Source of the DNA: Anabaena minutissima FACHB-250
GTDB taxonomy: Bacteria > Cyanobacteriota > Cyanobacteriia > Cyanobacteriales > Nostocaceae
DNA length: 64,000 nt
Assembly: GCF_014697125.1 (NCBI RefSeq)
Contig: NZ_JACJRG010000012.1
Span: forward strand, 1-64,000
Reading direction: 5' to 3'
This document shows, one piece after another, positions 25,461 to 33,419 of the stretch (the first letter of the stretch is position 1; each line of letters opens with the position of its first letter). Below the pieces are notes generated by a model, which saw nothing but the letters and a program-made list of their open reading frames with translations, made no database searches and was not told the origin of the DNA. The position numbers and the translations under genes are program-made.

Positions 25461-26483
25461 ATGACTAAGATTAATCGCCGCCAATTTCTGACAACTTGTA
25501 GTCTAGCTACCTTAGCTACCCAAATTCCCCAAGTTACTGTCCAAGGTCAACTATCCCCCAACCATATAATTAAACCACCAAGGCTCAAGGTAGGTGATAC
25601 GGTGGGATTGGTTGCACCGGCTGGTATTTTTGACCCTAAATATATTGAAGTAGGACAGCAATATCTGACGCAATTAGGATTAAAAACTAAACTAGGAAAA
25701 CATATCTTAGATCGTTATGGTTATTTAGCTGGGAAAGATAGCGATCGCGCTCAAGATTTAAATGATATGTTTGCTGATAATTCAGTTACAGCTATTCTCG
25801 CTATCCGTGGCGGTTGGGGCTGCAATCGCATTTTACCTTTACTCAATTACCCCTTGATTCGCTCCCATGCCAAAATTCTCATGGGCTACAGTGATATCAC
25901 TGCTTTATTGTTAGCAATTAATGCCCGTAGTCGGATGATGACTTTTCATGGGCCAGTCGCCACATCTACCTGGACTCCATTTATGTTGGACTACCTCAAG
26001 CGCATCCTCTTTCATGGCGAAGCGGTCACACTTGAAAATAACAACTCTCCTGAAGGGCAAGTACAAACCATCTCACCAGGCAAGTCCAGGGGTAAACTTG
26101 TAGGTGGTAACTTATCAGTCCTCTCTGCAATGGTGGGTTCACCCTACCTACCCTCTTGGTATAAAAATATTTTGTTTGTCGAAGATACCAACGAAGACAT
26201 TTATCGGGTAGACCGGATGTTAACACAGTTAAAAAATGCAGGTATACTGCACCAAATTTCTGGTTTTATTTTTGGACAATGTAGTGATTGTAGCCAAGGA
26301 GATGAACCTTCGCTGACATTAATGCAGGTATTGCAAGACCACATCCTTCCTTTAGAAATTCCCGCTTGGTATGGAGCGATGATTGGTCATATTCAGGATA
26401 AATTTATCTTACCAATTGGGCTGTCTGTAGAAATCGATGCCACACTGGGGACAATAAAATTATTAGAGGCCGCAGTTAGTTGA
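25461..26483 (+). CDS. LD-carboxypeptidase (peptidase S66), Tat-type signal
   Basis: A 340-residue MccF/LdcA-like serine carboxypeptidase, which trims the terminal D-Ala of murein tetrapeptides during wall recycling or acts on related peptides. The nucleophile is Ser144 in LMGYSDITALLLA. GGWGCNRILPLL precedes it, and the Glu/His partners are in FVEDTNEDIYRVDRM and AMIGHIQDKFILPIG. The N-terminus (NRRQFLTTC and a hydrophobic run) looks like a twin-arginine signal, implying export. An M23 peptidase gene follows about 190 bases later on the same strand. Confidence 0.88.
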   Translation: MTKINRRQFLTTCSLATLATQIPQVTVQGQLSPNHIIKPPRLKVGDTVGLVAPAGIFDPKYIEVGQQYLTQLGLKTKLGKHILDRYGYLAGKDSDRAQDLNDMFADNSVTAILAIRGGWGCNRILPLLNYPLIRSHAKILMGYSDITALLLAINARSRMMTFHGPVATSTWTPFMLDYLKRILFHGEAVTLENNNSPEGQVQTISPGKSRGKLVGGNLSVLSAMVGSPYLPSWYKNILFVEDTNEDIYRVDRMLTQLKNAGILHQISGFIFGQCSDCSQGDEPSLTLMQVLQDHILPLEIPAWYGAMIGHIQDKFILPIGLSVEIDATLGTIKLLEAAVS

Positions 26484-26671
26484 AGGATCATTTGTCAAGT
26501 TAATATAAGCATCATTTGCAATTCCAGCTATTGCAGTTAGTATAGTTTAGATCCTAGGAAATTACTTAAAATATATTTTTTGATCAAAAAATATTTGCTT
26601 CAGTTAGGAAACACTGGCAATCATCAGTTAGTCTGTTTTTCAGCAGAAGTAAAGTATGGTTATTTAGTTCT

Positions 26672-27610
26672 ATGACTATTGCAAATTGGTTTCAAAATTC
26701 TCAACAACATTCACTATGTGGCAGCATCACAGCATACAAACCAAATAATCATCACGCTATCAACTTATTTATTGGCTTGTGTGCTGCTTTACCTGTGAGT
26801 TTGGCTTTACCTGTAGCAGCTTTGCAAGTACAGGTGACTCCCGTGAAACCTCGCTTGGGAGATACGATATCTGTGTTGATAACCCCAGATAATCCAGATA
26901 GCGCCACCACCCCAGAAGTATTAGTGGGAGAAAAAACTTATCCAGCTTATCAAATTGCACCTAACAGATACCGCACCTTTATTCCCACAACTCCTCTAGA
27001 AAAGCCTGGTGCTAGAACTATCAAAATAGTTGGTGATGGCAAGGTAAGAAATTTGGCTGTCTGGGTAAGTAATCGTAAATTCCCCTTACAGCGTATTACT
27101 TTACCACCTGGAAAAGCTGGTGCTGGGGCGACTGAATACGAACTCAACCGAGTAGCTGCTTTTAAAGCGTTACAAACACCGCAAAAGTTTTGGCAGGGGA
27201 CATTTCTCGCACCCAATAAAGGGCGACTCAGTACAGGTTATGGTGTACGTCGCTACTATAATGGTAAATTTGCAAATAATTACTATCATCGCGGCCTTGA
27301 CTATGCTGGTGCGAGTGGTTCTCCTGTAACTGCCCCCGCAGCAGGAAAGGTTGCTTTAGTAGGCACAGTGTCTCAAGGATTTCGGGTGCATGGTAATGTA
27401 GTTGGCGTTGACCACGGCCAAGGAGTGGTCAGTATTTTTATGCACCTCAGTCGCATCAATGTCAAAGAAGGTGATATCGTCAAGGCTGGACAGTTAATTG
27501 GTGCAGTTGGTTCTACAGGGGCTTCTACCGGACCCCATTTGCATTGGGGTTTATATGTTAATGGGCAATCTATTGACCCAACATCTTGGCGAACTCAGAC
27601 TAAGGAATAG
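26672..27610 (+). CDS. M23 family (LytM-type) cell-wall peptidase
   Basis: A 312-residue exported protein. A hydrophobic stretch at about residues 28-50 (LFIGLCAALPVSLALPVAAL) is the signal or anchor. A beta-rich domain follows (about 50-135). The M23 domain is at about 180-300 with zinc ligands His206 and Asp210 (HRGLD) and His291 in GPHLHWG (His289 assists). All catalytic residues are present, so it should be an active endopeptidase cutting peptidoglycan cross-bridges, or an amidase activator. Neighbour to the LD-carboxypeptidase gene. Confidence 0.9.
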   Translation: MTIANWFQNSQQHSLCGSITAYKPNNHHAINLFIGLCAALPVSLALPVAALQVQVTPVKPRLGDTISVLITPDNPDSATTPEVLVGEKTYPAYQIAPNRYRTFIPTTPLEKPGARTIKIVGDGKVRNLAVWVSNRKFPLQRITLPPGKAGAGATEYELNRVAAFKALQTPQKFWQGTFLAPNKGRLSTGYGVRRYYNGKFANNYYHRGLDYAGASGSPVTAPAAGKVALVGTVSQGFRVHGNVVGVDHGQGVVSIFMHLSRINVKEGDIVKAGQLIGAVGSTGASTGPHLHWGLYVNGQSIDPTSWRTQTKE

Positions 27611-27725
27611 TAGAAGTGGAACTAATCGCTTTTGCTGTTAGTTTTGGTATATTTTTTGTCGATAATATAGACAAAATAAGTTTGTTCCGTACCGTCCTTA
27701 CCTTGCTTGGGTGGATTAAATTAAG

Positions 27726-28274
27726 ATGAGCCTTATGAGTATTGAAAAAATTGTAGAACAAGCTCTCCAGGATGGTTATCTCACACCAGCAATGGAAGCA
27801 GAAGTTGGACGCATCTGTGATAACGCTTCGGAACTCTCGATTGAAGAGTATATGGCGTTGGATAAATTGATGGGGGCATTATTAACTGGTGAGGTAGTGG
27901 CAGTACCTCGCAAACAATTCATTAACGTCATGGAAGAATTGGTATTGAGTGAAGCGATCGCCCGCGTAGCGGAAATTGAAGCCACCAGTGAAAGTTCCAT
28001 AGATGTGGGTGATATCGCCGCTTATGCCCTTAACCGTCTTCCACCCTTATACGCCACCACAGAAGAAGGTGCTAACTACCAGCGTCAACGCGCTAAAGCT
28101 GAACTGCAAGAATTAATTTCTCAGCAAGTTCATGAGGCTATCAACCGTAACCTCGACCAACCCAACGAGAACAAAACAATTTTCACTAAAACTACTGGTA
28201 ACGAGGTATTGGATCGAGTTAGTAGCTTATTGCAAGTCTATGCACCTAGCTTTGAGCAAAAATCTGCAACTTAA
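27726..28274 (+). CDS. ComFB family protein (late competence development)
   Basis: A 182-residue soluble protein. The central DVGDIAAYALNRLPPLYATT (about residues 92-111) is the cyanobacterial ComFB signature, preceded by NVMEELVLSEAIARV. ComFB-type proteins were recently linked to binding of cyclic dinucleotides (c-di-AMP/c-di-GMP) and to natural competence or motility in cyanobacteria (established for homologues as I recall; not shown here). The start is MSLMSIEK, with a second Met four codons in. STRR DNA and then an ISL3-derived element follow. Confidence 0.85.
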   Translation: MSLMSIEKIVEQALQDGYLTPAMEAEVGRICDNASELSIEEYMALDKLMGALLTGEVVAVPRKQFINVMEELVLSEAIARVAEIEATSESSIDVGDIAAYALNRLPPLYATTEEGANYQRQRAKAELQELISQQVHEAINRNLDQPNENKTIFTKTTGNEVLDRVSSLLQVYAPSFEQKSAT

Positions 28275-28277
28275 ATT

Positions 28278-28306
28278 AATAGTCAATAGTCATTAGTCAT
28301 TAGTTT
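28278..28306. repeat. STRR array (AATAGTC/ATTAGTC heptamers)
   Basis: Tandem TCAATAG/TCATTAG units just after the ComFB gene. A related TCAATAG array is at 40480-40505. Confidence 0.75.
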
Positions 28307-28348
28307 TGAAATAGAAGCTTTTGACTGTGGACTATTGACTATTATTAT

Positions 28349-28715
28349 GGTTCTTCAGTACATAGTATGCTTAACTAATAGTTAAAATGCCAATTCAATA
28401 AGCATCTAACTCGGAAATTCTCAAAGTTTCTAAATCCATAACCGGAACGTTTAATCAACTTGATCTTGTTATTAATACCTTCCACAGCACCACTATTTGT
28501 CCCATTATCAAAGTAAGCAATTATCTCATCAAACCAACGGATAATAGTATTGTTACTCTTGGGAAAACGTTTCTAAAAATACTGGTTTCTCACCGAAAGG
28601 TAAATCTTTCACAATGTATCGATGAGGTCAAAGGTTTTACTAAAGATTTTATGCAATCTTTTATACTTTTTAACCTTTGCAGCTAATAATTTAGCATAGT
28701 AAGTACTGAAGAACC
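28349..28715. mobile_element. MITE-like deletion derivative of an ISL3-family IS
   Basis: A 367-bp element with 23-bp terminal inverted repeats that match at 21 positions. Both begin GGTTCTTCAGTAC from outside in (28349-28371 and the complement of 28693-28715). Inside, on the minus strand, lies the C-terminal tail of an ISL3 transposase. No matching 8-bp target duplication was seen (left ATTATTAT, right AAATTGTT), so it is old or rearranged. It cannot encode an active transposase and would need one in trans. Confidence 0.8.
28375..28630 (-). pseudogene. ISL3 transposase C-terminal fragment, frameshifted
   Basis: From about 28578 down to the TAG stop at 28375-28377 the minus strand reads TIIRWFDEIIAYFDNGTNSG, then AVEGINNKIKLIKRSGYGFR, then NFENFRVRCLLNWHFNY. 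This is the classic C-terminus of ISL3 transposases including the last catalytic Glu (AVEG). Upstream, a different frame carries KDLPFGEKPVFLETF, also ISL3-like, so a frameshift lies near 28572. The N-terminal DNA-binding and DDE parts are deleted. Confidence 0.75.
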
Positions 28716-28858
28716 AAATTGTTTTAGTTAAAGGACAAGAAAATTTCCAAGAAGTATCAGTGGATTTAGATACTCATATCTACGCCTCTGCCTCTAACCA
28801 CCCCCAAAAAATATTACCCCTCTCCGCCGCCGGAGAAGGGTTAAAGATGAGACATTAA
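28716..28858 (+). pseudogene. Possible gene tail right of the ISL3 element
   Basis: The plus strand directly after the element is open up to a TAA near 28856-28858 and reads IVLVKGQENFQEVSVDLDTH before a lower-quality tail through a GC-rich repeat. There is no start codon, and the frame begins at the element edge. It may be the 3' end of a gene disrupted by the insertion, or chance. Confidence 0.25.
28806..28842 (-). terminator. Terminator after ndhCKJ
   Basis: On the minus strand ACCCTTCTCCG and CGGAGAGGGGT pair around GCGG and are followed by AATATTTTTT. It lies about 60 bases past the ndhJ stop. Confidence 0.55.
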
Positions 28859-28902
28859 AATTCTCACTAGCTGACACTCAGCAATTAGGACTTCAGTACA
28901 AC

Positions 28903-29430
28903 CTAATAAGCATCCTGCAACTCGTAGAAATCAGGCGAGACATAATCCTTCCGCAAAGGCCAACCCACCCAATCTTCAGGCATCAAAATCCGCTTCAAGT
29001 TGGGGTGTCCTTCGTAGATAATGCCGAACATATCGTATGATTCGCGTTCCTGCCAATCTGCCGTTTTCCAAATCCAGTAAACAGAAGGCACTACAGGGTT
29101 TTCCCGTGGTAAGAACACCTTCACCCGTATTTCTTCAGGTCGATCAGCATTATCACCTACTTTCACCAAGTGATACACACTGACTAAATCCTCTCCTGGC
29201 CCAAGGTCAATACCTGATTGAAACTGGAGATAATTAAACCCGTAAGCATATAGGGCTGTAGCGATAGGAAGCAAGAAATCTGGCTGGACTTTAATTATCT
29301 CTACGCCGTTCTTATCGGCTGTCAAAGACTCATGAGCAAAGCCATTTTCTGTCAGCCACTGGGAAATTTGACCGGCTGGGACTATAGCCTCTACCTCTGT
29401 TGGAACTGGTTTTACTTCTTCATCAGCCAC
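28903..29430 (-). CDS. ndhJ: NAD(P)H-quinone oxidoreductase subunit J
   Basis: A 175-residue hydrophilic subunit of the thylakoid NDH-1 complex (bacterial NuoC/30-kDa type). It sits in the membrane-extrinsic arm with NdhK, NdhI and NdhH and supports respiration and cyclic electron flow. The signature [20 protein letters not shown] (about residues 130-149) followed by PLRKDYV is clear. It is last in the ndhC-ndhK-ndhJ operon, and its start overlaps the ndhK stop by eight bases, indicating coupled translation. Confidence 0.95.
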   Translation of the reverse strand: MADEEVKPVPTEVEAIVPAGQISQWLTENGFAHESLTADKNGVEIIKVQPDFLLPIATALYAYGFNYLQFQSGIDLGPGEDLVSVYHLVKVGDNADRPEEIRVKVFLPRENPVVPSVYWIWKTADWQERESYDMFGIIYEGHPNLKRILMPEDWVGWPLRKDYVSPDFYELQDAY

Positions 29431-30160
29431 GGCCTTGTTCCTCCTTCTGTGTCTTTCCTGTCAACAGCGCAGGTGGAACAGGCAAACCGATGGCTTCTGT
29501 TAATTCTTTGGGTGGGTTGAAGCGGGTTTCTGACTGCATATACTTACCAGTTAAAATTTCTGGCACTGGTTTCATATTATGAGTCGTGCTGTAGAAACGG
29601 TGGGTTTGTTTAATTTGACCCCGTTCCTGCATCGAATCATTAGCAATCTTCTTCCGCAGCTTAATAATTGCGTCAATAATTGCTTCAGGACGAGGAGGAC
29701 AACCGGGTAAGTATACATCCACAGGAATCAGTTTATCGACTCCGCGCACAGCCGTGGGAGAATCAACGCTAAACATCCCGCCTGTAATTGTGCAAGCCCC
29801 CATCGCAATTACATATTTAGGTTCGGGCATTTGTTCATAAAGACGCACCAATTGAGGGGCCATCTTCATGGTGATTGTCCCGGCTGTAATAATCAAATCA
29901 GCTTGACGAGGACTAGAACGGGGAATTAATCCGAAGCGGTCAAAGTCAAAACGTGAGCCAATTAAAGCTGCAAACTCAATAAAGCAGCAAGCTGTACCAA
30001 ACAGCAAAGGCCACAGACTAGAAAGCCTCGCCCAGTTATAGAGGTCATCAACCGTAGTCAAAATTACGTTTTCTGACAGGTCTTGAGTGACTTTAGGACG
30101 CTCAATGGGGTTGATGATGCGCTCTTTGTCCTGGGTGGTTAAATTAGAATCTAAGACCAT
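29423..30160 (-). CDS. ndhK: NAD(P)H-quinone oxidoreductase subunit K
   Basis: A 245-residue NuoB-type subunit that carries the N2 [4Fe-4S] cluster of NDH-1 at the quinone site. Cluster residues are visible: the Cys pair in [11 protein letters not shown] (about residue 58), [10 protein letters not shown] and [14 protein letters not shown]. It has the C-terminal extension typical of cyanobacteria, rich in Glu/Gln ([10 protein letters not shown]). Middle gene of the ndhCKJ operon. It overlaps ndhC by 10 bases and ndhJ by 8. Confidence 0.95.
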   Translation of the reverse strand: MVLDSNLTTQDKERIINPIERPKVTQDLSENVILTTVDDLYNWARLSSLWPLLFGTACCFIEFAALIGSRFDFDRFGLIPRSSPRQADLIITAGTITMKMAPQLVRLYEQMPEPKYVIAMGACTITGGMFSVDSPTAVRGVDKLIPVDVYLPGCPPRPEAIIDAIIKLRKKIANDSMQERGQIKQTHRFYSTTHNMKPVPEILTGKYMQSETRFNPPKELTEAIGLPVPPALLTGKTQKEEQGRG

Positions 30161-30513
30161 TCCAAAGCTCCTTTACGCCAGGCGTAAACTAGGGCGACTA
30201 CAAGAATTGCAATAAAAATCAGTGCTTCAATGAATGCCAATAACCCCAGACGGTGAAAGGCTACCGCCCAAGGATAGAGGAAGACAGTCTCCACATCAAA
30301 GACTACGAAGACTAGAGCAAACATGTAGTAGCGGATGTTGAACTGAATCCAGGCCCCTCCGATGGGTTCCATCCCAGATTCATAGGTGGTGCGACGTTCC
30401 AGGCTGTTACCCGTGGGTCTGAGAAGCTTGGACGCAGACAGTGCTAAGGCAGGAACTAGGCTACAGATAATGAAAAAGCCTAGAAGGTATTCGTAACCGC
30501 TAAGGACAAACAC
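30151..30513 (-). CDS. ndhC: NAD(P)H-quinone oxidoreductase subunit 3 (NdhC)
   Basis: A 120-residue NuoA-type membrane subunit of NDH-1 with three helices (about residues 8-28, 64-85 and 92-114). The conserved loop [19 protein letters not shown] and [12 protein letters not shown] are diagnostic. It opens the ndhC-K-J operon, with its promoter in the 195-bp gap divergent from rubA. Start at ATG 30513 ([11 protein letters not shown]), matching the family. Confidence 0.95.
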   Translation of the reverse strand: MFVLSGYEYLLGFFIICSLVPALALSASKLLRPTGNSLERRTTYESGMEPIGGAWIQFNIRYYMFALVFVVFDVETVFLYPWAVAFHRLGLLAFIEALIFIAILVVALVYAWRKGALEWS

Positions 30514-30708
30514 AATGAATATCTACCGCTTATAGTGTAAATAACGCTGTTACTTTCTTTTACATTATATCTGTTTAGTTTTTCTGAAATCTGTGAAACA
30601 GACGGATTTCAGGTATTTGATTCATTTGTCAGGGTGATAGAAAAGTCTAACGAATATGTCATAATTTTTAACGTATATTTAATAATTCCTCTCTGCGAGA
30701 CCTGAGTC

Positions 30709-31044
30709 ATGAGCGAACAAGCTGTTGAAACTACAGCATTAGACCGCTACGAGTGTCGCGCCTGTGGTTATGTTTACGAACCTGAAAAGGGTGATGATAA
30801 GCATGACATTACTTCAGGGACACCTTTTGTAGAACTACCAGTAAATTGGCGTTGTCCTGTTTGTACGGCTAAAAAAACTGCTTTCAGCAATATTGGACCA
30901 GCAGGCACAGCATCCGGTTTCAAAGAAAATCTCAGTTATGGTTTAGGTGTAAATACCCTAACCCCAAATCAAAAAAATCTCCTGATTTTTGGTGCTTTGG
31001 GTCTTGCCATTTTGTTTTTTATTAGTCTCTACGGCTTGCAGTGA
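30709..31044 (+). CDS. rubA: Membrane-anchored rubredoxin (RubA)
   Basis: A 111-residue protein. The rubredoxin domain binds one iron through Cys16, Cys19 (CRAC) and Cys49, Cys52 (CPVC). A linker leads to a single C-terminal membrane helix (about residues 90-110, LLIFGALGLAILFFISLYGL). In cyanobacteria, algae and plants this thylakoid rubredoxin is needed for photosystem II (and reported photosystem I) assembly. Gene order rubA-ycf48-psbEFLJ is conserved and supports that role. Confidence 0.93.
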   Translation: MSEQAVETTALDRYECRACGYVYEPEKGDDKHDITSGTPFVELPVNWRCPVCTAKKTAFSNIGPAGTASGFKENLSYGLGVNTLTPNQKNLLIFGALGLAILFFISLYGLQ

Positions 31045-31054
31045 GACTGGAGGC

Positions 31055-31141
31055 AGGGAAGCAGGGAAGCAGGGGCGCAGTGGGCAGAGGAGAAAACTAT
31101 ACTCAGCACCGGCGAAACGCCGCGCTACTGCTAACAACACT
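31055..31141. repeat. STRR and GC-rich repeat module
   Basis: Contains GGGAAGCA units in tandem and the module GGCGAAACGCCGCGCTACTG followed by CTAACAACACTCA. The module is a relative of the ones at 5478-5510 and 42595-42625. It lies between rubA and ycf48. Confidence 0.6.
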
Positions 31142-31220
31142 CAATCAGCTTTTTCTACTCGATAGGTAAACCTTTTAGAGAAACCTTACACAAATTTAGA
31201 AACGAATACAAAAAAATCTC

Positions 31221-32252
31221 ATGAGATCGATGGTTATTGTGAAAAGTTGGCAGAAAATCTTTGTTTTGTTGATGGTCGTTTTCTTGTGTATTGGTTGTAG
31301 TAAAGTTCCATCTACAAGCTACAACCCTTGGGCAGTAATTTCTGTGCCAACTAAGGCAAAACTACTAGATATTGGCTTTACTAACAATCCCCAACATGGT
31401 TTCCTTGTTGGTAGCAACACCACTCTTTTAGAAACTAGAGATGGTGGTGACACTTGGCAGCCTCTGAAATTGGAATTAGATGATGATCGGTATCGCTTCG
31501 ATTCAGTAAGTTTTGCTGGACAAGAAGGTTGGATTGCTGGAGAGCCTTCTTTGCTACTGCACACCACGGACGAGGGTCATTCTTGGTCACGCATTCCTCT
31601 AAGTTCTCAGCTACCAGGTAATCCAATTTCTATTCATGCTTTGGCTGAGAATACAGCTGAAATGGCTACTGATGTAGGCGCAATATACAAAACTACAGAT
31701 GGTGGCAAGAACTGGAAAGCTCAGGTAGAAGCAGCCGTAGGGGTGGTACGTAACTTAGAACGTTCTGCTGATGGCAAATATGTAGCCGTTTCTGCTAAGG
31801 GCAGCTTCTACTCAATTTGGGAACCAGGACAAGATGCTTGGGATCCTCATAACCGCAACAGTTCCCGTCGGGTAGAAAATATGGGATTCGCTCAAGATGG
31901 GCAGTTGTGGTTACTAGCAAGAGGAGGTCAGGTACAGTTTAGTGACCCGACTAAACCAGATGAGTGGCTAAAAGCTGAAACTCCTGAACTGGCTACTAGT
32001 TGGGGTTTATTAGATTTGGCTTATCGTACACCCGACGAACTTTGGATTAGTGGCGGTAGTGGCAATTTACTCATGAGTACCGATGGCGGTAAAACCTGGG
32101 AAAAAGACAGAGATGTAGAAGCAGTTGCTGCTAATTTTTACAAAATTGTGTTTTTACACCCAGAACAAGGATTTATCATTGGCGATCGCGGGGTATTGCT
32201 AAAATACCAACCCAATATGGCTAAATCTGCCAAAACAGCAGCAGCAGCTTAG
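31221..32252 (+). CDS. ycf48: Ycf48 (HCF136), photosystem II assembly lipoprotein
   Basis: A 343-residue lumenal seven-bladed beta-propeller factor that binds newly made D1 in early PSII assembly and repair. The N-terminus is a lipoprotein signal with lipobox FLCIGC and Cys26 as the lipidation site. Propeller repeats such as TRDGGDTWQPL, TTDEGHSWSRI, TTDGGKNWKA and STDGGKTWEK recur at regular intervals. The start could be 31221 or the internal Met at 31230. It lies between rubA and psbE, the conserved cyanobacterial arrangement. Confidence 0.95.
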   Translation: MRSMVIVKSWQKIFVLLMVVFLCIGCSKVPSTSYNPWAVISVPTKAKLLDIGFTNNPQHGFLVGSNTTLLETRDGGDTWQPLKLELDDDRYRFDSVSFAGQEGWIAGEPSLLLHTTDEGHSWSRIPLSSQLPGNPISIHALAENTAEMATDVGAIYKTTDGGKNWKAQVEAAVGVVRNLERSADGKYVAVSAKGSFYSIWEPGQDAWDPHNRNSSRRVENMGFAQDGQLWLLARGGQVQFSDPTKPDEWLKAETPELATSWGLLDLAYRTPDELWISGGSGNLLMSTDGGKTWEKDRDVEAVAANFYKIVFLHPEQGFIIGDRGVLLKYQPNMAKSAKTAAAA

Positions 32253-32371
32253 TGATAATCTAGGCTTTCAGTATCTTCCTGTTTTATGAGAAGCTAGTTG
32301 CAACTTGTAACTCTTTCTAAACTTTGTAGGATAATAAACTCAATAACATTTTTGTAAAGGTGGGTATCTAA

Positions 32372-32620
32372 ATGTCAGGGACTACTGGAGAACGTCCGTT
32401 TTCCGATATTGTTACCAGTATTCGTTACTGGGTAATCCACAGCATCACCATTCCAGCATTATTTATTGCCGGTTGGCTATTTGTCAGCACCGGGCTGGCT
32501 TATGATGTGTTTGGCACTCCTCGCCCTAATGAGTATTTCACGCAAGCACGGCAAGAAGTGCCAATCGTGAACAATCGTTTTGACGCGAAAAAGCAAGTTG
32601 AACAACTTATTGGAAATTAG
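32372..32620 (+). CDS. psbE: Cytochrome b559 alpha subunit
   Basis: An 82-residue protein, the normal length. A single membrane helix (about residues 20-40) contains the haem ligand His23 in [13 protein letters not shown], and a lumenal tail ([10 protein letters not shown] and [13 protein letters not shown]) follows. It pairs with PsbF to bind haem in photosystem II. First gene of the psbE-F-L-J operon, with AAAGGTGG as ribosome site about 9 bases upstream. Confidence 0.97.
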   Translation: MSGTTGERPFSDIVTSIRYWVIHSITIPALFIAGWLFVSTGLAYDVFGTPRPNEYFTQARQEVPIVNNRFDAKKQVEQLIGN

Positions 32621-32629
32621 TTTGAAATC

Positions 32630-32767
32630 ATGACTAGCGGCAATAACATCAACCAACCAGTTACCTATCCTATTTTTACGGTTAGATGGCTTGCAGTGCA
32701 TACATTAGCTGTGCCTACCGTATTCTTTTTGGGCGCGATCGCCTCAATGCAGTTTATTCAACGGTAA
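32630..32767 (+). CDS. psbF: Cytochrome b559 beta subunit
   Basis: A 45-residue single-helix protein read from ATG 32630 to TAA 32765-32767. It contains [20 protein letters not shown] with haem ligand His24, and ends SMQFIQR as in all PsbF. It starts 9 bases after the psbE stop. Present in full with no anomaly. Confidence 0.96.
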   Translation: MTSGNNINQPVTYPIFTVRWLAVHTLAVPTVFFLGAIASMQFIQR

Positions 32768-32770
32768 ATC

Positions 32771-32890
32771 ATGGAAAGAACGCCCAACCCTAATAATCAG
32801 CCGGTAGAACTGAACCGGACTTCTCTGTACCTAGGACTACTACTAATTTTCGTTCTAGGGATTCTATTTTCCAGTTACTTCTTTAACTAA
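32771..32890 (+). CDS. psbL: Photosystem II protein L
   Basis: A 39-residue single-helix subunit at the PSII monomer interface. It begins [20 protein letters not shown] and ends ILFSSYFFN, both diagnostic. It starts three bases after the psbF stop. Confidence 0.96.
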   Translation: MERTPNPNNQPVELNRTSLYLGLLLIFVLGILFSSYFFN

Positions 32891-32961
32891 CTGGAACTCT
32901 GGTTTTGAATCTGGGTTTATTGAACCTGTGTTGATTTTTTATTAAGAGAGGAGGAAAATCT

Positions 32962-33084
32962 GTGTCTGCTGGAACTGGGAGAATTCCCCTGTGGGTCGTC
33001 GCTACGATCGCAGGTTTAGGTGTAATCACTGTTGTAGGTATTTTCTTTTATGGGGCCTACGCTGGAATCGGTTCTTCGATGTAA
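32962..33084 (+). CDS. psbJ: Photosystem II protein J
   Basis: A 40-residue single-helix PSII subunit that affects QB-site electron transfer and cytochrome b559. It starts with GTG at 32962 behind a strong GAGAGGAGG ribosome site and reads (M)[17 protein letters not shown] to AYAGIGSSM. Last gene of the operon, followed by a strong terminator. Confidence 0.95.
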   Translation: MSAGTGRIPLWVVATIAGLGVITVVGIFFYGAYAGIGSSM

Positions 33085-33131
33085 TTGGAAATTGAACCAA
33101 TTGATCTAGCACTTGTTTAAAAATTGTCATC

Positions 33132-33168
33132 AAAAAGCCGCCTATCTCAAAAAGACAGGCGGCTTTTT
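33132..33168. terminator. Bidirectional terminator between psbJ and psaI
   Basis: AAAAAGCCGCCT and AGGCGGCTTTTT form a 12-bp stem around a 13-base loop. The A-run on one side and T-run on the other allow termination of both the psbEFLJ transcript (plus) and the psaI transcript (minus). Confidence 0.85.
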
Positions 33169-33198
33169 AATTATTGATTAGTCAAGCAATCAAGTTAA

Positions 33199-33309
33199 TT
33201 AAGCAATATCATCGCGTTCAATGTATAACATCATGAACGCCATTGCTACTGCTGGAAAAACTAAACCAGTCAGAGGAACAAAGATAGAGGGCAAAAATGA
33301 AGCTGCCAT
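33199..33309 (-). CDS. psaI: Photosystem I subunit VIII (PsaI)
   Basis: A 36-residue single-helix protein on the minus strand from ATG (33307-33309) to TAA (33199-33201). It reads [20 protein letters not shown], then [16 protein letters not shown], matching the PsaI pattern (LPSIxVPLxGLVFPAxAMA). PsaI lies next to PsaL at the PSI trimer/tetramer interface. It converges on psbJ and is probably monocistronic. Confidence 0.92.
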   Translation of the reverse strand: MAASFLPSIFVPLTGLVFPAVAMAFMMLYIERDDIA

Positions 33310-33419
33310 AGTAAAGATTCCTGTTAAGTTACACTACAATTCAAGACGAGCTTACTGCAAATTCAACCCGATTTTTTTAAATTCTCAAGATTTTTAACAC
33401 AGAGTCATTCAGGGAGTGA

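Noticed and set aside
28278..28348. Target-site duplication for the ISL3-derived element
   Set aside because: The eight bases on each side (ATTATTAT and AAATTGTT) do not match.
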